From: Oscillospiraceae bacterium
GTDB taxonomy: Bacteria; Bacillota; Clostridia; Oscillospirales; Oscillospiraceae
Assembly: GCA_017398725.1 (NCBI GenBank)
Contig: JAFQFA010000017.1
Span: forward strand, 1 to 64,000
Direction of reading: 5' to 3'
DNA: 64,000 nt
The notes under the pieces are model-generated. The model was not told the DNA's origin. It was given only the letters and a program-made list of their open reading frames with translations, and did no database searches. Below, one piece after another: positions 1 through 9,307 of the stretch (position 1 is the first letter of the stretch; each line of letters opens with the position of its first letter). The translations under genes were made by a program, and so were the position numbers.

Positions 1-279
1 ATAGAGCAGCACAAGTACACCCTCAACACTGTTTCTTTTCAAAAAGAACAATGAGGGTGCAAAAATCATGCCCAAAATCAGGCAGCATAAGTTTATTGCG
101 ATATTTGCAATATGCAAATGTCACATAATGCAGATTATGTGATAGGGATCTGTTATTTGGGGCAACGCGTTTTCAAGAAGTGAATATATCCACGATGATG
201 GGATTGAATGCTTAAGTACTATCATTCTACAATGCAAAATGCATTTTTATTTAATAAGAAATTGAAATGAGGAAATAGG
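1..279. other. Leader region of the acyltransferase operon
   Basis: No gene is seen here. Two dyads stand out: a stem of CACCCTCA (18-25) with TGAGGGTG (52-59), and a nine-base-pair dyad TCACATAAT/ATTATGTGA at 121-142 that could be a regulator site. A weak promoter candidate is TTGAAT (204-209) with TACAAT (228-233), spacer 18. Function of the dyads is inferred only from symmetry. Confidence 0.4.
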
Positions 280-1206
280 TTGTTTTCGTTTATTAAAGGC
301 TTGACCCTATCCCAGGATGAGCTGGATCAATATTACATACGACAACGCCGGCAGTACTATGACAAGCACGGCGCTGTTCCAAAGCACATAAAACTGCATA
401 ACTTTTTCCACTGGCTGCTTTTGCCGTGCATTATTCTGCTGCGAAAAATCAACGGCATTAAGTTGACGATTATATGTGATGAACGAACCAAGACCAAAGA
501 GCCGGTGGTTTACGCCTGTACACACATTGGCGGTGTAGATATTGAATCTGCCTTTGAGACGATCAAGCATCCATGTTGGTTGTTTCTCGGTGATCCACGT
601 GAGGTCTATAAAAACATTGACGGCTTTATGTTAAGACTAAACGGTGTTATCTGCCTGGATTCCAAGGACAAGGATGACCGCAGGATTGCAAAAGAAACCG
701 CTATCGGTCTGCTGCAGAACGGTGGCAGCCTGATGATCTTCCCAGAAGGCGCATGGAACATCTCGGTCAATCAACCGGTAATGGGTTTGTTCTCCGGTGC
801 AGCAGATATTGCTATTCAAAGCAAGGCGCAAATCATACCCGTTGCTCTTGAATGTTACGGCAAGCATATGTATGTGGCCTTGGGCAAAAAAATTGATGTC
901 GCAGATGCCTGGCAGGATAAAAATGAATTAACCAGATATCTCCGTGATGCACTTGCAACATTAAAGTGGCGCATTTTTGAGGCGGTAGGTACTCAATGTC
1001 GCAAAGACATCCCGGAGAATTACCGACAGACATACATAGACAGCATTATCAATGACAACAAGGATACCTCGTACACGGAACAAGACGTGCTCGACACAAT
1101 GTTTCGTGATAGAAGCATCACTACCTATGACGACGTCTTTAACCACCTGAAAACTATCCCCGTGACAAGGCAAACTGCATTTTTGTTTAATAAAAGATTT
1201 GGTTGA
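280..1206 (+). CDS. PlsC-type lysophospholipid/glycerol acyltransferase
   Basis: A 308-residue member of the 1-acyl-glycerol-3-phosphate acyltransferase superfamily, expected to move an acyl group from acyl-CoA or acyl-ACP to a glycerol-type acceptor at the inner membrane. The catalytic HX4D motif is His82-Asp87 (HIGGVD), and the substrate-binding FPEG motif is at about 154-157. A hydrophobic stretch near 43-55 may anchor it. The start is a TTG codon, chosen because GAGG lies 7 bases upstream and the frame has no better start. It is the first gene of a seven-gene lipid operon that contains two more acyltransferases and two acyl-activating enzymes. Its acceptor is not known; a role outside ordinary phosphatidic acid synthesis is inferred from this context. 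Confidence 0.82.
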   Translation: MFSFIKGLTLSQDELDQYYIRQRRQYYDKHGAVPKHIKLHNFFHWLLLPCIILLRKINGIKLTIICDERTKTKEPVVYACTHIGGVDIESAFETIKHPCWLFLGDPREVYKNIDGFMLRLNGVICLDSKDKDDRRIAKETAIGLLQNGGSLMIFPEGAWNISVNQPVMGLFSGAADIAIQSKAQIIPVALECYGKHMYVALGKKIDVADAWQDKNELTRYLRDALATLKWRIFEAVGTQCRKDIPENYRQTYIDSIINDNKDTSYTEQDVLDTMFRDRSITTYDDVFNHLKTIPVTRQTAFLFNKRFG

Positions 1207-1237
1207 TAGTAGCCTATAAATGAGAGGAGGCGCAAAT

Positions 1238-2701
1238 ATGAAAATAGCAATTTTTGATATAGACGATACCATCGTGGAAGAAACAGCATTTATGCTTAAA
1301 TATGCGCCTCGCTTCCTCCAGAAAAAGTACAACATAGATGCACAGGTCGCCAACCCTAACGGATATGATTTGAAGGAAGTATATAATCTGGCGGCACAGT
1401 TTAGAGAATTAGGCTTTAGTGAGGAACAGGCGTCTCAAAAAGCAAACTATGCGAATCAGGAGTTTTGGAACAAAAACTTTGTAAGTTATTGCAGTCAACC
1501 GATTAAAAACGGGGTTAGAGAGACGGTAGAATTATTAAGATCGGAAGGCTACAAGATTATTTTCCTATCTCTGCGTGGAAAACGAAAAGGCGGCAAGCAC
1601 TCTATCAAGGAAAGAGTCAAACTATTTTTCGTTTATAAGTTGACTACTGCACAACTGTACCGTGGTAAAATTCGTGCTGACATAATACGCCTGGTAAAAA
1701 ATAAAGAGGAAAAGTTGGATTATATCCGTGCTATGAATCCTAAAATTGTATTTGAAGATCGCGCAGATATAGTGCAGGAAATATCGACTATTGCGAAGGT
1801 GTTCTGTGTAAACACTCCTCACAATGTAAAAATTCAATTCAACAGCAATGTTATCCGACTAGATTCCTTTGACACGCAAAAGGTCAAAAATGCTATTTGT
1901 CATGCTGAGGACAGTGAACCAAAAAAGCAGACGTTACTTCAAAAACGTCTTATTCATAAAAAGAGTATCAGAAACCGTGATTTCATAACAAAGGGGCTAA
2001 CGGAGTTTGTGTACAGTGCCGTCTGCATTATCGGAAGACCAATAGCACTACGCAAGTATCGTCCTATTGTTATTGGAGCTGAAAACATTCCAAAGCGTGG
2101 TCCTGTTGTTTTTGCAGGAAATCACCGAAACAAACTGGACCCGGTGCTGATTGGTGCCACATCTCCAAGGAGTATCCATTGGGGTGCACTGTTGAGAATG
2201 TTTCAAGGCAAGGAAAACTTATTCAATTCAACAACGAATCCCATTCCGTGCCATCTTTCTGCCGCATTTATTACTGCTATGGGAGCGGTGCCGATAGCAA
2301 GAAAAACAGATACAGATTATCTCAAGATTAATATGGAGAGTATACAAAAGCTTTGCCAGATCCTAATATGGGATGGTGCAGCAGGTTTGTTTCCTGAAGG
2401 CACATTAAACAGACGGCCGGAAGAGTGCAATATCTTGCCGCTGAAGTCCGATAGAGTTTTCAAAATGGCTATGGATACGGACAGTTTGATTATACCTGTG
2501 TCTGTGGTTTGGCTACCTAAGGAGTTAACATCAAAAAACAAGGTGATTATTTCTTATGGTGTACCAATTAATTCAAGGAATAGAACAGTACATGAGATAT
2601 CACAATTGTGGCTGGATGCTGTTGATGATGGGATAGAAACAGCAAAAGAAACAATAGAGAGACTTCGCATGGAAATGCAAAGCAATGGCGCCTCTGTGTA
2701 A
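1238..2701 (+). CDS. HAD-domain/PlsC acyltransferase fusion protein
   Basis: A 487-residue fusion. Residues 1 to about 200 form a HAD-like hydrolase with the DxDxT nucleophile motif at Asp7-Ile-Asp9-Asp-Thr. Residues from about 250 onward are a PlsC-type acyltransferase with HX4D at His296-Asp301 (HRNKLD) and FPEG at about 385-388. Fusions of HAD and acyltransferase domains are known in actinobacterial PlsC-like proteins; here both active sites look intact. A plausible chemistry is removal of a phosphate and acylation of the same lipid, but this is inference. The ATG at 1238 is preferred over an in-frame ATG at 1220 because GAGGAGG sits just before it. Confidence 0.8.
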   Translation: MKIAIFDIDDTIVEETAFMLKYAPRFLQKKYNIDAQVANPNGYDLKEVYNLAAQFRELGFSEEQASQKANYANQEFWNKNFVSYCSQPIKNGVRETVELLRSEGYKIIFLSLRGKRKGGKHSIKERVKLFFVYKLTTAQLYRGKIRADIIRLVKNKEEKLDYIRAMNPKIVFEDRADIVQEISTIAKVFCVNTPHNVKIQFNSNVIRLDSFDTQKVKNAICHAEDSEPKKQTLLQKRLIHKKSIRNRDFITKGLTEFVYSAVCIIGRPIALRKYRPIVIGAENIPKRGPVVFAGNHRNKLDPVLIGATSPRSIHWGALLRMFQGKENLFNSTTNPIPCHLSAAFITAMGAVPIARKTDTDYLKINMESIQKLCQILIWDGAAGLFPEGTLNRRPEECNILPLKSDRVFKMAMDTDSLIIPVSVVWLPKELTSKNKVIISYGVPINSRNRTVHEISQLWLDAVDDGIETAKETIERLRMEMQSNGASV

Positions 2702-2726
2702 TGAGAGAAAGAAAGGATAGGTTATA

Positions 2727-3185
2727 ATGGAAAAGAAAAACAAATATGAAATCCCTGCCATTGGCGAGAGAACAAGAAAGCTCTGGAGAAATACGACAAT
2801 TCGGTGGTTAGTCGCATATTATGCGGTTAACATACTTGCGTTTGGTGCATCTATTCTTGTGATTCTCCTGGAATGCGCTTCAACCGAAAAGGATATGTGC
2901 GTAATTTTGCTGTCTGCTATTTCAGCTGTACTAACATTTGTTAGCTTTGTAATTAACTTTAAGCAACAAATTCCGAGATATAGAAAGGCTTTCAATGTAC
3001 TAAATGCAGCCATGTTGGATTACTATGCTCATCCAGACAAACCAGAAAAAATCGATAAAATTGTTGTGGCTATAACCAAGGGAGAAGATATGATTGATAA
3101 TTCTTATGAGGTTGAGAATTCCAACAGGTGCGCAGAAAAGCAAGGCAATGAATTCGTGACGAAACAAACAGAAGGTGAAGAATAA
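2727..3185 (+). CDS. Small two-helix membrane protein, function unknown
   Basis: A 152-residue protein with two predicted membrane helices at about 28-50 and 58-80, a basic N-terminus and a charged, Asn/Glu-rich C-terminal tail. I do not recognise a family. It lies between an acyltransferase and an acyl-CoA ligase; its stop codon overlaps the next start by one base (TAATG), so the two are translationally linked. A scaffold or membrane anchor for the lipid-modifying enzymes is a reasonable guess but not shown by any motif. Confidence 0.65.
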   Translation: MEKKNKYEIPAIGERTRKLWRNTTIRWLVAYYAVNILAFGASILVILLECASTEKDMCVILLSAISAVLTFVSFVINFKQQIPRYRKAFNVLNAAMLDYYAHPDKPEKIDKIVVAITKGEDMIDNSYEVENSNRCAEKQGNEFVTKQTEGEE

Positions 3186-4894
3186 TGACTGGTTACCCCT
3201 CCATTGACAAACCCTGGTTGAAATATTACACCGAGGAAGCGATTAATGCTCCATTGCCGGAGTGTACGATGTATGAGCTCCTTTGGGAGAACAACAAAGA
3301 ACACCTTGGAGATATTGCGCTCAATTACTATGGACGTAAATTTACATATGCACAACTTTTTGACGGCATTGAAAAAGCGGCAAAGGCGTTCTCTGCATTG
3401 GGTGTTCAGAAAGGTGAAATCGTAATTGTCTGCACAGTCAACACCCCGGAAATGGTTTATGCACTGTACGCACTAAATCGCTTAGGTGCAATTGCTAATA
3501 TGGTAGATCCTCGTACTAATGTGGATGGGATTCATGAGTATATTTTAGAATCAGATGCACGGTATGTTATGACCGTCGATCTTGCCTATCCCGCGATTGT
3601 AAAAGCGGCTAAAGAGACAGCAGTAGAAAAGACCATTGTGGTGTCTCCGGCAGACTCCCTTCCCCCGGTAATGAAGTGCCTGTACCAATTAAAAAACAAC
3701 CCCCAACAGTTGGGAGAAGAAGCATTGTGTTGGAGCGAGTTTATATCACTCGGCGTTAATGCCGTTCCAGAGTATGCGTCCTATGCAAAAGATACTTGTT
3801 GCGTTATGGCCCATACAGGAGGAACAACAGGATTCCCTAAAGCCGTAATGCTGTCTAACGACAATATTAACGCTGTAACGCACGGATACCGTTATTTGGG
3901 CATTCCCTTTGAACGGAGGCACCGTTATTTTAATGACTTACCGCCGTTCATTATGTACGGTCTCTGCCTGGCAACGCACACAACGCTCTGTTATGGTTTG
4001 GAAGTCATACTCTATCCCTTGTTTGATTCTAAGGGATTTCCAAAGCAATTTGTTAAATACAAACCCCACCACTTTTCAGCATTGGCAGATCATCTTAAAT
4101 ACTTGGCTTCGGACAAGATGACAGCCAAGATGGATTTGAGTTTCCTGATCTCTCCCGGTGTTGGTGGAGATTCAGTTAACTGCGAAATGGAGCGGGATGT
4201 AAACGCGTATTTAGCATCGCACGGCTGTGAATATGAAGTGTGCAAAGGTTATGGCATGACCGAACTTAGTGCAACAGCTGTGATTACATTTAAAGGCGCA
4301 AATGCCATTGGTAGTGTTGGTGTTCCTCTTATTTCCAACACCATAAAGATTGTGGATATTGATTCACAAGAGGAACTGAACTACAACAAGACCGGCGAAA
4401 TTTGGATAAGTGGTCCGTCTGTGATGATGGGTTATTATGGAAAGCCGAAAGAAACTGCAGATATGCTTGTTACAGACGAGAGTGGTCGCAGATGGATTCG
4501 CACGGGTGATGTTGGACATATTACGCCGGATGGACTACTGTTTCATGAAGGGCGAGTTCGCAGAATTTATATGACGGCCTACGAGGGACAGCCGGCTAAA
4601 ATCTTCCCGATGGTTGTGGAGGGTGCAATAAAGAAATCTTCCTACGTAAGTGAGTGCTGTGTTGTTGGCAGAAAGCGCAGGGGTAGTGATTATTACGAAG
4701 CTGTTGCTTATGTTGTCAAAGAAGATCACGAGACAGACAATGATGATCTGAAAATGGAGCTTTCTGCTCTATGTGCGGAAAATGTGCCTACATATATGAT
4801 TCCGACAGAATATCGGTTTGTAACAGACATTCCTAGAACACCTGTTGGAAAGGTGGATTTTCGCGTATTAGAGGAAAGAGCCATAAAGGAGTAA
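3185..4894 (+). CDS. Acyl-CoA synthetase/acyl-AMP ligase (ANL superfamily), copy 1
   Basis: A 569-residue AMP-forming acid activator. It carries the ATP-binding loop HTGGTTGFPK at about 210-219, the GYGMTE motif of ANL enzymes, an adenine/ribose-binding RTGD segment, and the C-terminal PVGK catalytic lysine at about 556. Expected reaction: carboxylic acid + ATP gives acyl-AMP, then a thioester with CoA or a carrier protein. No acyl carrier gene is seen in the operon. The N-terminus (TGYPSIDKPWLKYYTEEA) is shared with the next gene, so the pair is a tandem duplication. The start overlaps the upstream stop. Confidence 0.88.
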   Translation: MTGYPSIDKPWLKYYTEEAINAPLPECTMYELLWENNKEHLGDIALNYYGRKFTYAQLFDGIEKAAKAFSALGVQKGEIVIVCTVNTPEMVYALYALNRLGAIANMVDPRTNVDGIHEYILESDARYVMTVDLAYPAIVKAAKETAVEKTIVVSPADSLPPVMKCLYQLKNNPQQLGEEALCWSEFISLGVNAVPEYASYAKDTCCVMAHTGGTTGFPKAVMLSNDNINAVTHGYRYLGIPFERRHRYFNDLPPFIMYGLCLATHTTLCYGLEVILYPLFDSKGFPKQFVKYKPHHFSALADHLKYLASDKMTAKMDLSFLISPGVGGDSVNCEMERDVNAYLASHGCEYEVCKGYGMTELSATAVITFKGANAIGSVGVPLISNTIKIVDIDSQEELNYNKTGEIWISGPSVMMGYYGKPKETADMLVTDESGRRWIRTGDVGHITPDGLLFHEGRVRRIYMTAYEGQPAKIFPMVVEGAIKKSSYVSECCVVGRKRRGSDYYEAVAYVVKEDHETDNDDLKMELSALCAENVPTYMIPTEYRFVTDIPRTPVGKVDFRVLEERAIKE

Positions 4895-4899
4895 TGCTA

Positions 4900-6624
4900 A
4901 TGGGAGAAAAAACATTAACGGGTTATCCGTCTATTGATAAACCTTGGTTGAAATACTACACCGAGGAAGCAACCAATGCCAAAATGCCGGAGTGTACAAT
5001 TTACGAGTACCTCTGGGAGAACAACAAAGACTACCCCAAAAATGTGGCGCTGAATTATTTTGACCGTAAAATCACTTATGGCGAAGTATTTGCGAACATT
5101 GAAAAGGCAACTAAAGCCTATTCTGCTCTTGGTCTTAAAAGCGGCGATATCGTAACTGTATGTGCAGTAACCATCCCCGAAACAATTTATTCTTTTTACG
5201 GATTGAACCGCTTGGGTGTTGTTTGCAATATGGTTGACCCTCGCACAAGTGCAGAGGGCATCCGTGAGTACATCAAAGAGGTTGATTCTAAGATCGTTAT
5301 AACCATTGATGTTGCATATCCCAAGATTGTAGAAGCTATAAAGGGCACTTCCGTTGAAAAGATCGTTGTAATTTCTCCTGCCGATTCTCTACCCCAGCCT
5401 AAAAAGTTCTTGTTCAAAGCATTTAAGGCAACTAAAATTCCGAACGATAATGCACACATTAAATGGAACGAATTGGTGGCACTCGGCAATGATGCAAAGC
5501 CTGAAATTGTGGCATATAAAAAAGATACGCCTTGTGTTATTGTTCACACAGGCGGCACAACGGGTATTCCAAAGGGAGTTATGCTTTCCAACGACAATCT
5601 AAACACATCTGCTTTCCAAGCAATCAAATCAGGTTTTGATTTTCAAAGAAACCATACTTGGCTCAATATTATGCCACCCTTTATTGCTTATGGTGTAGGC
5701 AATGGTTTGCACTTACCCTTAATTGTTGGTATGGAAGTAATTCTCATTCCTTCTTTCAATCCCAACGAATTTGCTGATTTGTTGAATAAATACCACCCGA
5801 ATCATATGGTCGGAGTGCCGTCGCACTACGGCAATATTATCCACAATCCCAAAATGCAGAATAAAGATTTGTCTTACATCATTGCACCTACAGTTGGTGG
5901 AGATGCAATGGATATTTCCCTTGAAAAAGAAACGAATGAGTTTTTAGCAAAGCATAATTGCTCATATCCTGCCTGCAAAGGCTATGGCATGTCAGAGGTT
6001 GCAGCAGGAGTTTCTATTTGTTCGTCGCACGATGTAAATAAAATTGGTAGTGTCGGTATTCCTTTGACACATACAACAATGGCAATTTTTGATATTACAA
6101 CGGGCAAGGAAATACCATATAACCAAGAGGGCGAAATCTGTATGACAGGCCCCAACACTATGGTTGGTTACTACAATAACGAAACCGAAACAAACAATGT
6201 TATTAAAAAACACGATGACGGTTTGATGTGGGTACATAGCGGCGATGTTGGCTATATTGATGAGGATGGTTTTGTGTTCATTAAAGACCGTATCAAGCGA
6301 GTTATTATTCGCCACGATGGTTTCAAGGTGTTCCCGTCGTTAATTGAAAAAACGGTTGACACAAATGATAATGTTGTTTCAAACTGTGCTGTTGGTGTGG
6401 CCGACACTTCTCACAGCCAAGGCAAATTACCGATTGTGTTTGCGGTTTTGAAAGATGGCTGCAATGCAGAAGCAGTAAAAGCAGAATTGTTTGAACTGTG
6501 CCAGAAAGAATTGCCCGAATATGTGCAACCCGTTGATTTTGTTTTCATCGACAAAATGCCGTTAACCCCCATTGGCAAAGTCGACTACCGCGCACTCGAA
6601 AAAGAAGCAGAACAAGAGGAATAA
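4900..6624 (+). CDS. Acyl-CoA synthetase/acyl-AMP ligase (ANL superfamily), copy 2
   Basis: A 574-residue paralogue of the preceding ligase with HTGGTTGIPKG, GYGMSE, an HSGDVG segment in place of RTGD, and the C-terminal PIGK lysine at about 560. The ATG at 4900 is preferred over the overlapping ATG at 4894, because AAAGGAG (4885-4891) is 8 bases from the former and only 2 from the latter. Binding-pocket stretches differ from copy 1, so the two probably activate different acids. This is inferred from divergence outside the shared motifs. Followed after 5 bases by another acyltransferase. Confidence 0.87.
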   Translation: MGEKTLTGYPSIDKPWLKYYTEEATNAKMPECTIYEYLWENNKDYPKNVALNYFDRKITYGEVFANIEKATKAYSALGLKSGDIVTVCAVTIPETIYSFYGLNRLGVVCNMVDPRTSAEGIREYIKEVDSKIVITIDVAYPKIVEAIKGTSVEKIVVISPADSLPQPKKFLFKAFKATKIPNDNAHIKWNELVALGNDAKPEIVAYKKDTPCVIVHTGGTTGIPKGVMLSNDNLNTSAFQAIKSGFDFQRNHTWLNIMPPFIAYGVGNGLHLPLIVGMEVILIPSFNPNEFADLLNKYHPNHMVGVPSHYGNIIHNPKMQNKDLSYIIAPTVGGDAMDISLEKETNEFLAKHNCSYPACKGYGMSEVAAGVSICSSHDVNKIGSVGIPLTHTTMAIFDITTGKEIPYNQEGEICMTGPNTMVGYYNNETETNNVIKKHDDGLMWVHSGDVGYIDEDGFVFIKDRIKRVIIRHDGFKVFPSLIEKTVDTNDNVVSNCAVGVADTSHSQGKLPIVFAVLKDGCNAEAVKAELFELCQKELPEYVQPVDFVFIDKMPLTPIGKVDYRALEKEAEQEE

Positions 6625-6629
6625 TCCCA

Positions 6630-7583
6630 ATGTGGAAAAACATTTTATTAACCCGGGTAGAAACATCGAATCCTGAAACCTTTGCAACATCTTTTGGGTT
6701 TAAGTTTCGTCGGTTTATCAAGCCTGCGCTGCGGCCTGTTTTGCGTTTGGCATCGGGGCGGAAGATTCATGTTGAATCCTACCCCAAACTGGATAAGGGA
6801 GTGCCGTACATATTTGTTTCTACTCATTCCTTTGTAGACGATATTATTACGAACTATGCAGTTGTAGATAGGCTTGCCTATACGCTTATTGGTACACCGG
6901 ATCAGGTAGAGCATAATCCACTGCTGTATGCAGCATGGCTGTGCGGCATGGTGTTTGTAAATAAGGTTGATCCGCAGAACCGGAAAGATTCTGTAGAGAA
7001 GATGGTGCGCGTTCTTGAGAACAATACCAGTGTGATTATTTATGCCGAAGGTGCGTGGAACAACACAGAAAACCTTTTGGTGCAGCCGTTGTTTGCAAGT
7101 CCCTGGATACTGGCGCAGCGCACAGGATGCAAGGTCGTGCCTATTACCATGCATCAGGAGTATAAGCAAAAGGACATTTGGTACCGTGCTGGTGAGCCCA
7201 TTGACTTGGTCGGTATAGAAAAGAAGGAAGCCCTGGACAAACTGAGAGATGCTATGGCAACTTTGGAATGGCAGCTGATGGAAGACCATGCCACCATGCT
7301 AAAGCGTGCAGAACTCGGACCCGAACCAAGACTTGATTATATCGATGAACGTATGCGGGAATACCTCTGCACCAAGTGGACAAGGGATGACTGGGCATTG
7401 GAAGTAACAATTTACCGAGATAAAACACTCCCGCCTACTCCAGAAGAAGTCCGTGCCAGCTTTGATAATGTATTGATCACTCCGCAAAACGCGGCCATTC
7501 TGGCACCCATTCTCGCCCGCCGAGAAGAGGATAAAAAGTATGACCTTATAGAGTACATGCATAAAAATTGGAGACAAAAATAA
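6630..7583 (+). CDS. PlsC-type lysophospholipid/glycerol acyltransferase
   Basis: A 317-residue acyltransferase with HX4D at His66-Asp71 (HSFVDD) and the second motif present as YAEG, a conservative variant of FPEG, at about 138-141. It is related to the first gene of the operon: both have EGAWN and a similar C-terminal helical extension with LRDA.ATL.W. This suggests a subfamily distinct from housekeeping PlsC. It follows the second ligase by 5 bases and abuts the next gene directly. Substrate unknown. Confidence 0.8.
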   Translation: MWKNILLTRVETSNPETFATSFGFKFRRFIKPALRPVLRLASGRKIHVESYPKLDKGVPYIFVSTHSFVDDIITNYAVVDRLAYTLIGTPDQVEHNPLLYAAWLCGMVFVNKVDPQNRKDSVEKMVRVLENNTSVIIYAEGAWNNTENLLVQPLFASPWILAQRTGCKVVPITMHQEYKQKDIWYRAGEPIDLVGIEKKEALDKLRDAMATLEWQLMEDHATMLKRAELGPEPRLDYIDERMREYLCTKWTRDDWALEVTIYRDKTLPPTPEEVRASFDNVLITPQNAAILAPILARREEDKKYDLIEYMHKNWRQK

Positions 7584-8243
7584 ATGAGAGACATTATGTG
7601 GTATCCAGTTTCGTTAGTAGCCTTGACTTTTGAACATTCAATAGCAATAGCGGAAATTATTGTTGCAGCAGTAGGACTGATGTTTGTTGTAGTTGGGTGG
7701 ATTATACCTTACCAGCAGTCAATTAAGCTAGATAAGAGAAATAGGAATGCAGAATTATTGCAAACACAGCGCGAGATGAAGATTGCTCGAATCGACGAAC
7801 AGCTTTCAAAATACTATGGACCCATTTTGGCTATTCTTCAAGAACAGGATATTCTTTGGGCCAGAGTCCATGAACAAATGGGTGGAGGCCCTGTATTTGA
7901 AGCATGGCAGGAAACATTAGCGGATCTTGAAATCAATAAAAGGAAACTGTGGGTTCACTATGTCGATACATATAAGATTCCTTTGCAGCGCAAAATAGTG
8001 AACATCATGAGAGAAAATGCTCATTTAGCTGAAACTGATATTACTCAAATTGCACTATATCAGTTTCTTTCGTATGTTGTTGGTTGGGAATTACTTGATA
8101 GGCAAAGAAGGGATGGGGTGCCGAACTACTATGAGTACCATGAAGCAGTTAATTATCCCGCTAACTTTAATGCTTATATAAAGCAAACTTTTGAAAAGCT
8201 GAAACAAGAGCGAGATAAATTGCTTGAAGAAATGCTTAAATGA
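7584..8243 (+). CDS. Membrane-anchored helical protein, function unknown
   Basis: A 219-residue protein with one membrane segment at about 18-43 followed by a charged, helix-rich cytosolic part that looks partly coiled coil, ending in a Lys/Glu-rich tail. No recognised domain. The start is the ATG touching the upstream stop (TAAATG), with GGAG about 9 bases upstream. It is the last gene of the lipid operon; a terminator follows 15 bases later. Its architecture recalls small membrane proteins of uncertain role. Confidence 0.65.
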   Translation: MRDIMWYPVSLVALTFEHSIAIAEIIVAAVGLMFVVVGWIIPYQQSIKLDKRNRNAELLQTQREMKIARIDEQLSKYYGPILAILQEQDILWARVHEQMGGGPVFEAWQETLADLEINKRKLWVHYVDTYKIPLQRKIVNIMRENAHLAETDITQIALYQFLSYVVGWELLDRQRRDGVPNYYEYHEAVNYPANFNAYIKQTFEKLKQERDKLLEEMLK

Positions 8244-8258
8244 GAGAAAGAATATGAA

Positions 8259-8295
8259 AAAATCCTGGAACGACGGTATGCCGTTCTAGGATTTT
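8259..8295 (+). terminator. Terminator of the lipid operon
   Basis: Arms 8259-8272 and 8282-8295 pair over 14 bases with one mismatch around a 9-base loop. The right arm ends in ATTTT followed by C and TTG, so the U-tract is short. It lies 15 bases after the last gene. Confidence 0.7.
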
Positions 8296-8299
8296 CTTG

Positions 8300-8365
8300 T
8301 ATCGGCAAAAAGATTTACTCGTGGCCGCTTGAGGTGTTGATAAATTGCCGATAGCGTGGTATAAT
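8300..8365 (+). promoter_or_regulatory. Promoter and paired operator half-sites of Fic cassette 1
   Basis: TTGATA (8337-8342), 17-base spacer and TATAAT (8360-8365) make a near-consensus promoter. TATCGGCAA (8300-8308) and its exact inverse TTGCCGATA (8345-8353) flank the -35 box, and the second site lies in the spacer. The same pair occurs at the second Fic gene with the half-sites one base further apart. The arrangement suggests autorepression by the HTH domain of the Fic protein, possibly by looping. Confidence 0.75.
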
Positions 8366-8395
8366 ACTTTCAAGAAGACTTGCCGGGAGGTAACT

Positions 8396-9283
8396 ATGGA
8401 ATACTCATCTGTTGCGAAAATGGCTGAAAAATGGGGACTTTCTGAACGAAGTGTACGAAATTACTGTGCTAACGGCAGAATTGCCGATGCCAAGCTTATC
8501 GGCAAAACTTGGTACATTCCGGAAAACGCACAGAAGCCGGATCGTGTCAATAAAAAGAAAGATACCACTTCTCTGCTGCAGATCCTGCGGGAGCAGAAGG
8601 CAGCTAAGATGACCGGAGGCATCTATCATAAGGTGCAGATCGACCTGACCTATAACTCCAACCACATTGAGGGTAGCCGCCTTACCCATGACCAGACCCG
8701 GTATATCTTTGAGACCAATACCATCGGTTTTGAAAACGAGTCTGTGAATGTAGATGATGTGATCGAAACCTCCAACCACTTCCGCTGCATCGATATGGTG
8801 ATCGATCAGGCAGGTTCTGCGCTTACGGAAAAGTTCATCAAGGAACTGCATTTTGTGCTGAAGAGCGGCACCAGTGACAGCCGCAAGGATTGGTTTGCTG
8901 TAGGTGATTACAAAAAGCTCCCCAACGAGGTTGGCGGTAATGACACCACGCTTCCTGAAGATGTGGCCGGTGAGATGCGCAAGTTGCTGTCAGACTATAA
9001 TGCACTGTCTGCCAAGACCTTTGAGGACATCGTAGCCTTCCATGTGGCTTTTGAACGCATCCATCCCTTCCAGGACGGAAACGGTCGTGTAGGCCGTCTG
9101 ATCCTCTTCAAAGAGTGTCTGAAGCACAATATCGTACCGTTCATTATTGAAGATAATCTTAAACTGTTTTACTACCGGGGTCTCAAAGAATGGGATCACG
9201 AAAGAGGGTTCCTAATGGACACTTGCCTCACAGCTCAAGATCGGTTCAAAGCCTATTTAGATTATTTTAGAATTCATTACTAA
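8396..9283 (+). CDS. HTH-Fic protein, cassette 1
   Basis: A 295-residue protein with an N-terminal MerR/excisionase-like helix-turn-helix (about 1-50) and a Fic domain with the complete motif HPFQDGNGRVGR near 225-236. Fic proteins typically transfer AMP from ATP to a hydroxyl side chain of a target protein. An upstream SNHIEG segment (about 86-91) fits the (S/T)xxxE(G/N) inhibitory helix, placing it in the N-terminally inhibited class, so no separate antitoxin is needed. ATG 8396 is chosen over an upstream in-frame ATG at 8345 because GGGAGGT lies 5 bases before it and the -10 box is upstream. It differs from the second copy (10879-11766) at about 14 residues. Confidence 0.88.
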   Translation: MEYSSVAKMAEKWGLSERSVRNYCANGRIADAKLIGKTWYIPENAQKPDRVNKKKDTTSLLQILREQKAAKMTGGIYHKVQIDLTYNSNHIEGSRLTHDQTRYIFETNTIGFENESVNVDDVIETSNHFRCIDMVIDQAGSALTEKFIKELHFVLKSGTSDSRKDWFAVGDYKKLPNEVGGNDTTLPEDVAGEMRKLLSDYNALSAKTFEDIVAFHVAFERIHPFQDGNGRVGRLILFKECLKHNIVPFIIEDNLKLFYYRGLKEWDHERGFLMDTCLTAQDRFKAYLDYFRIHY

Positions 9284-9307
9284 TTAACAAAGGAAAGGGA
9301 TACGGTT

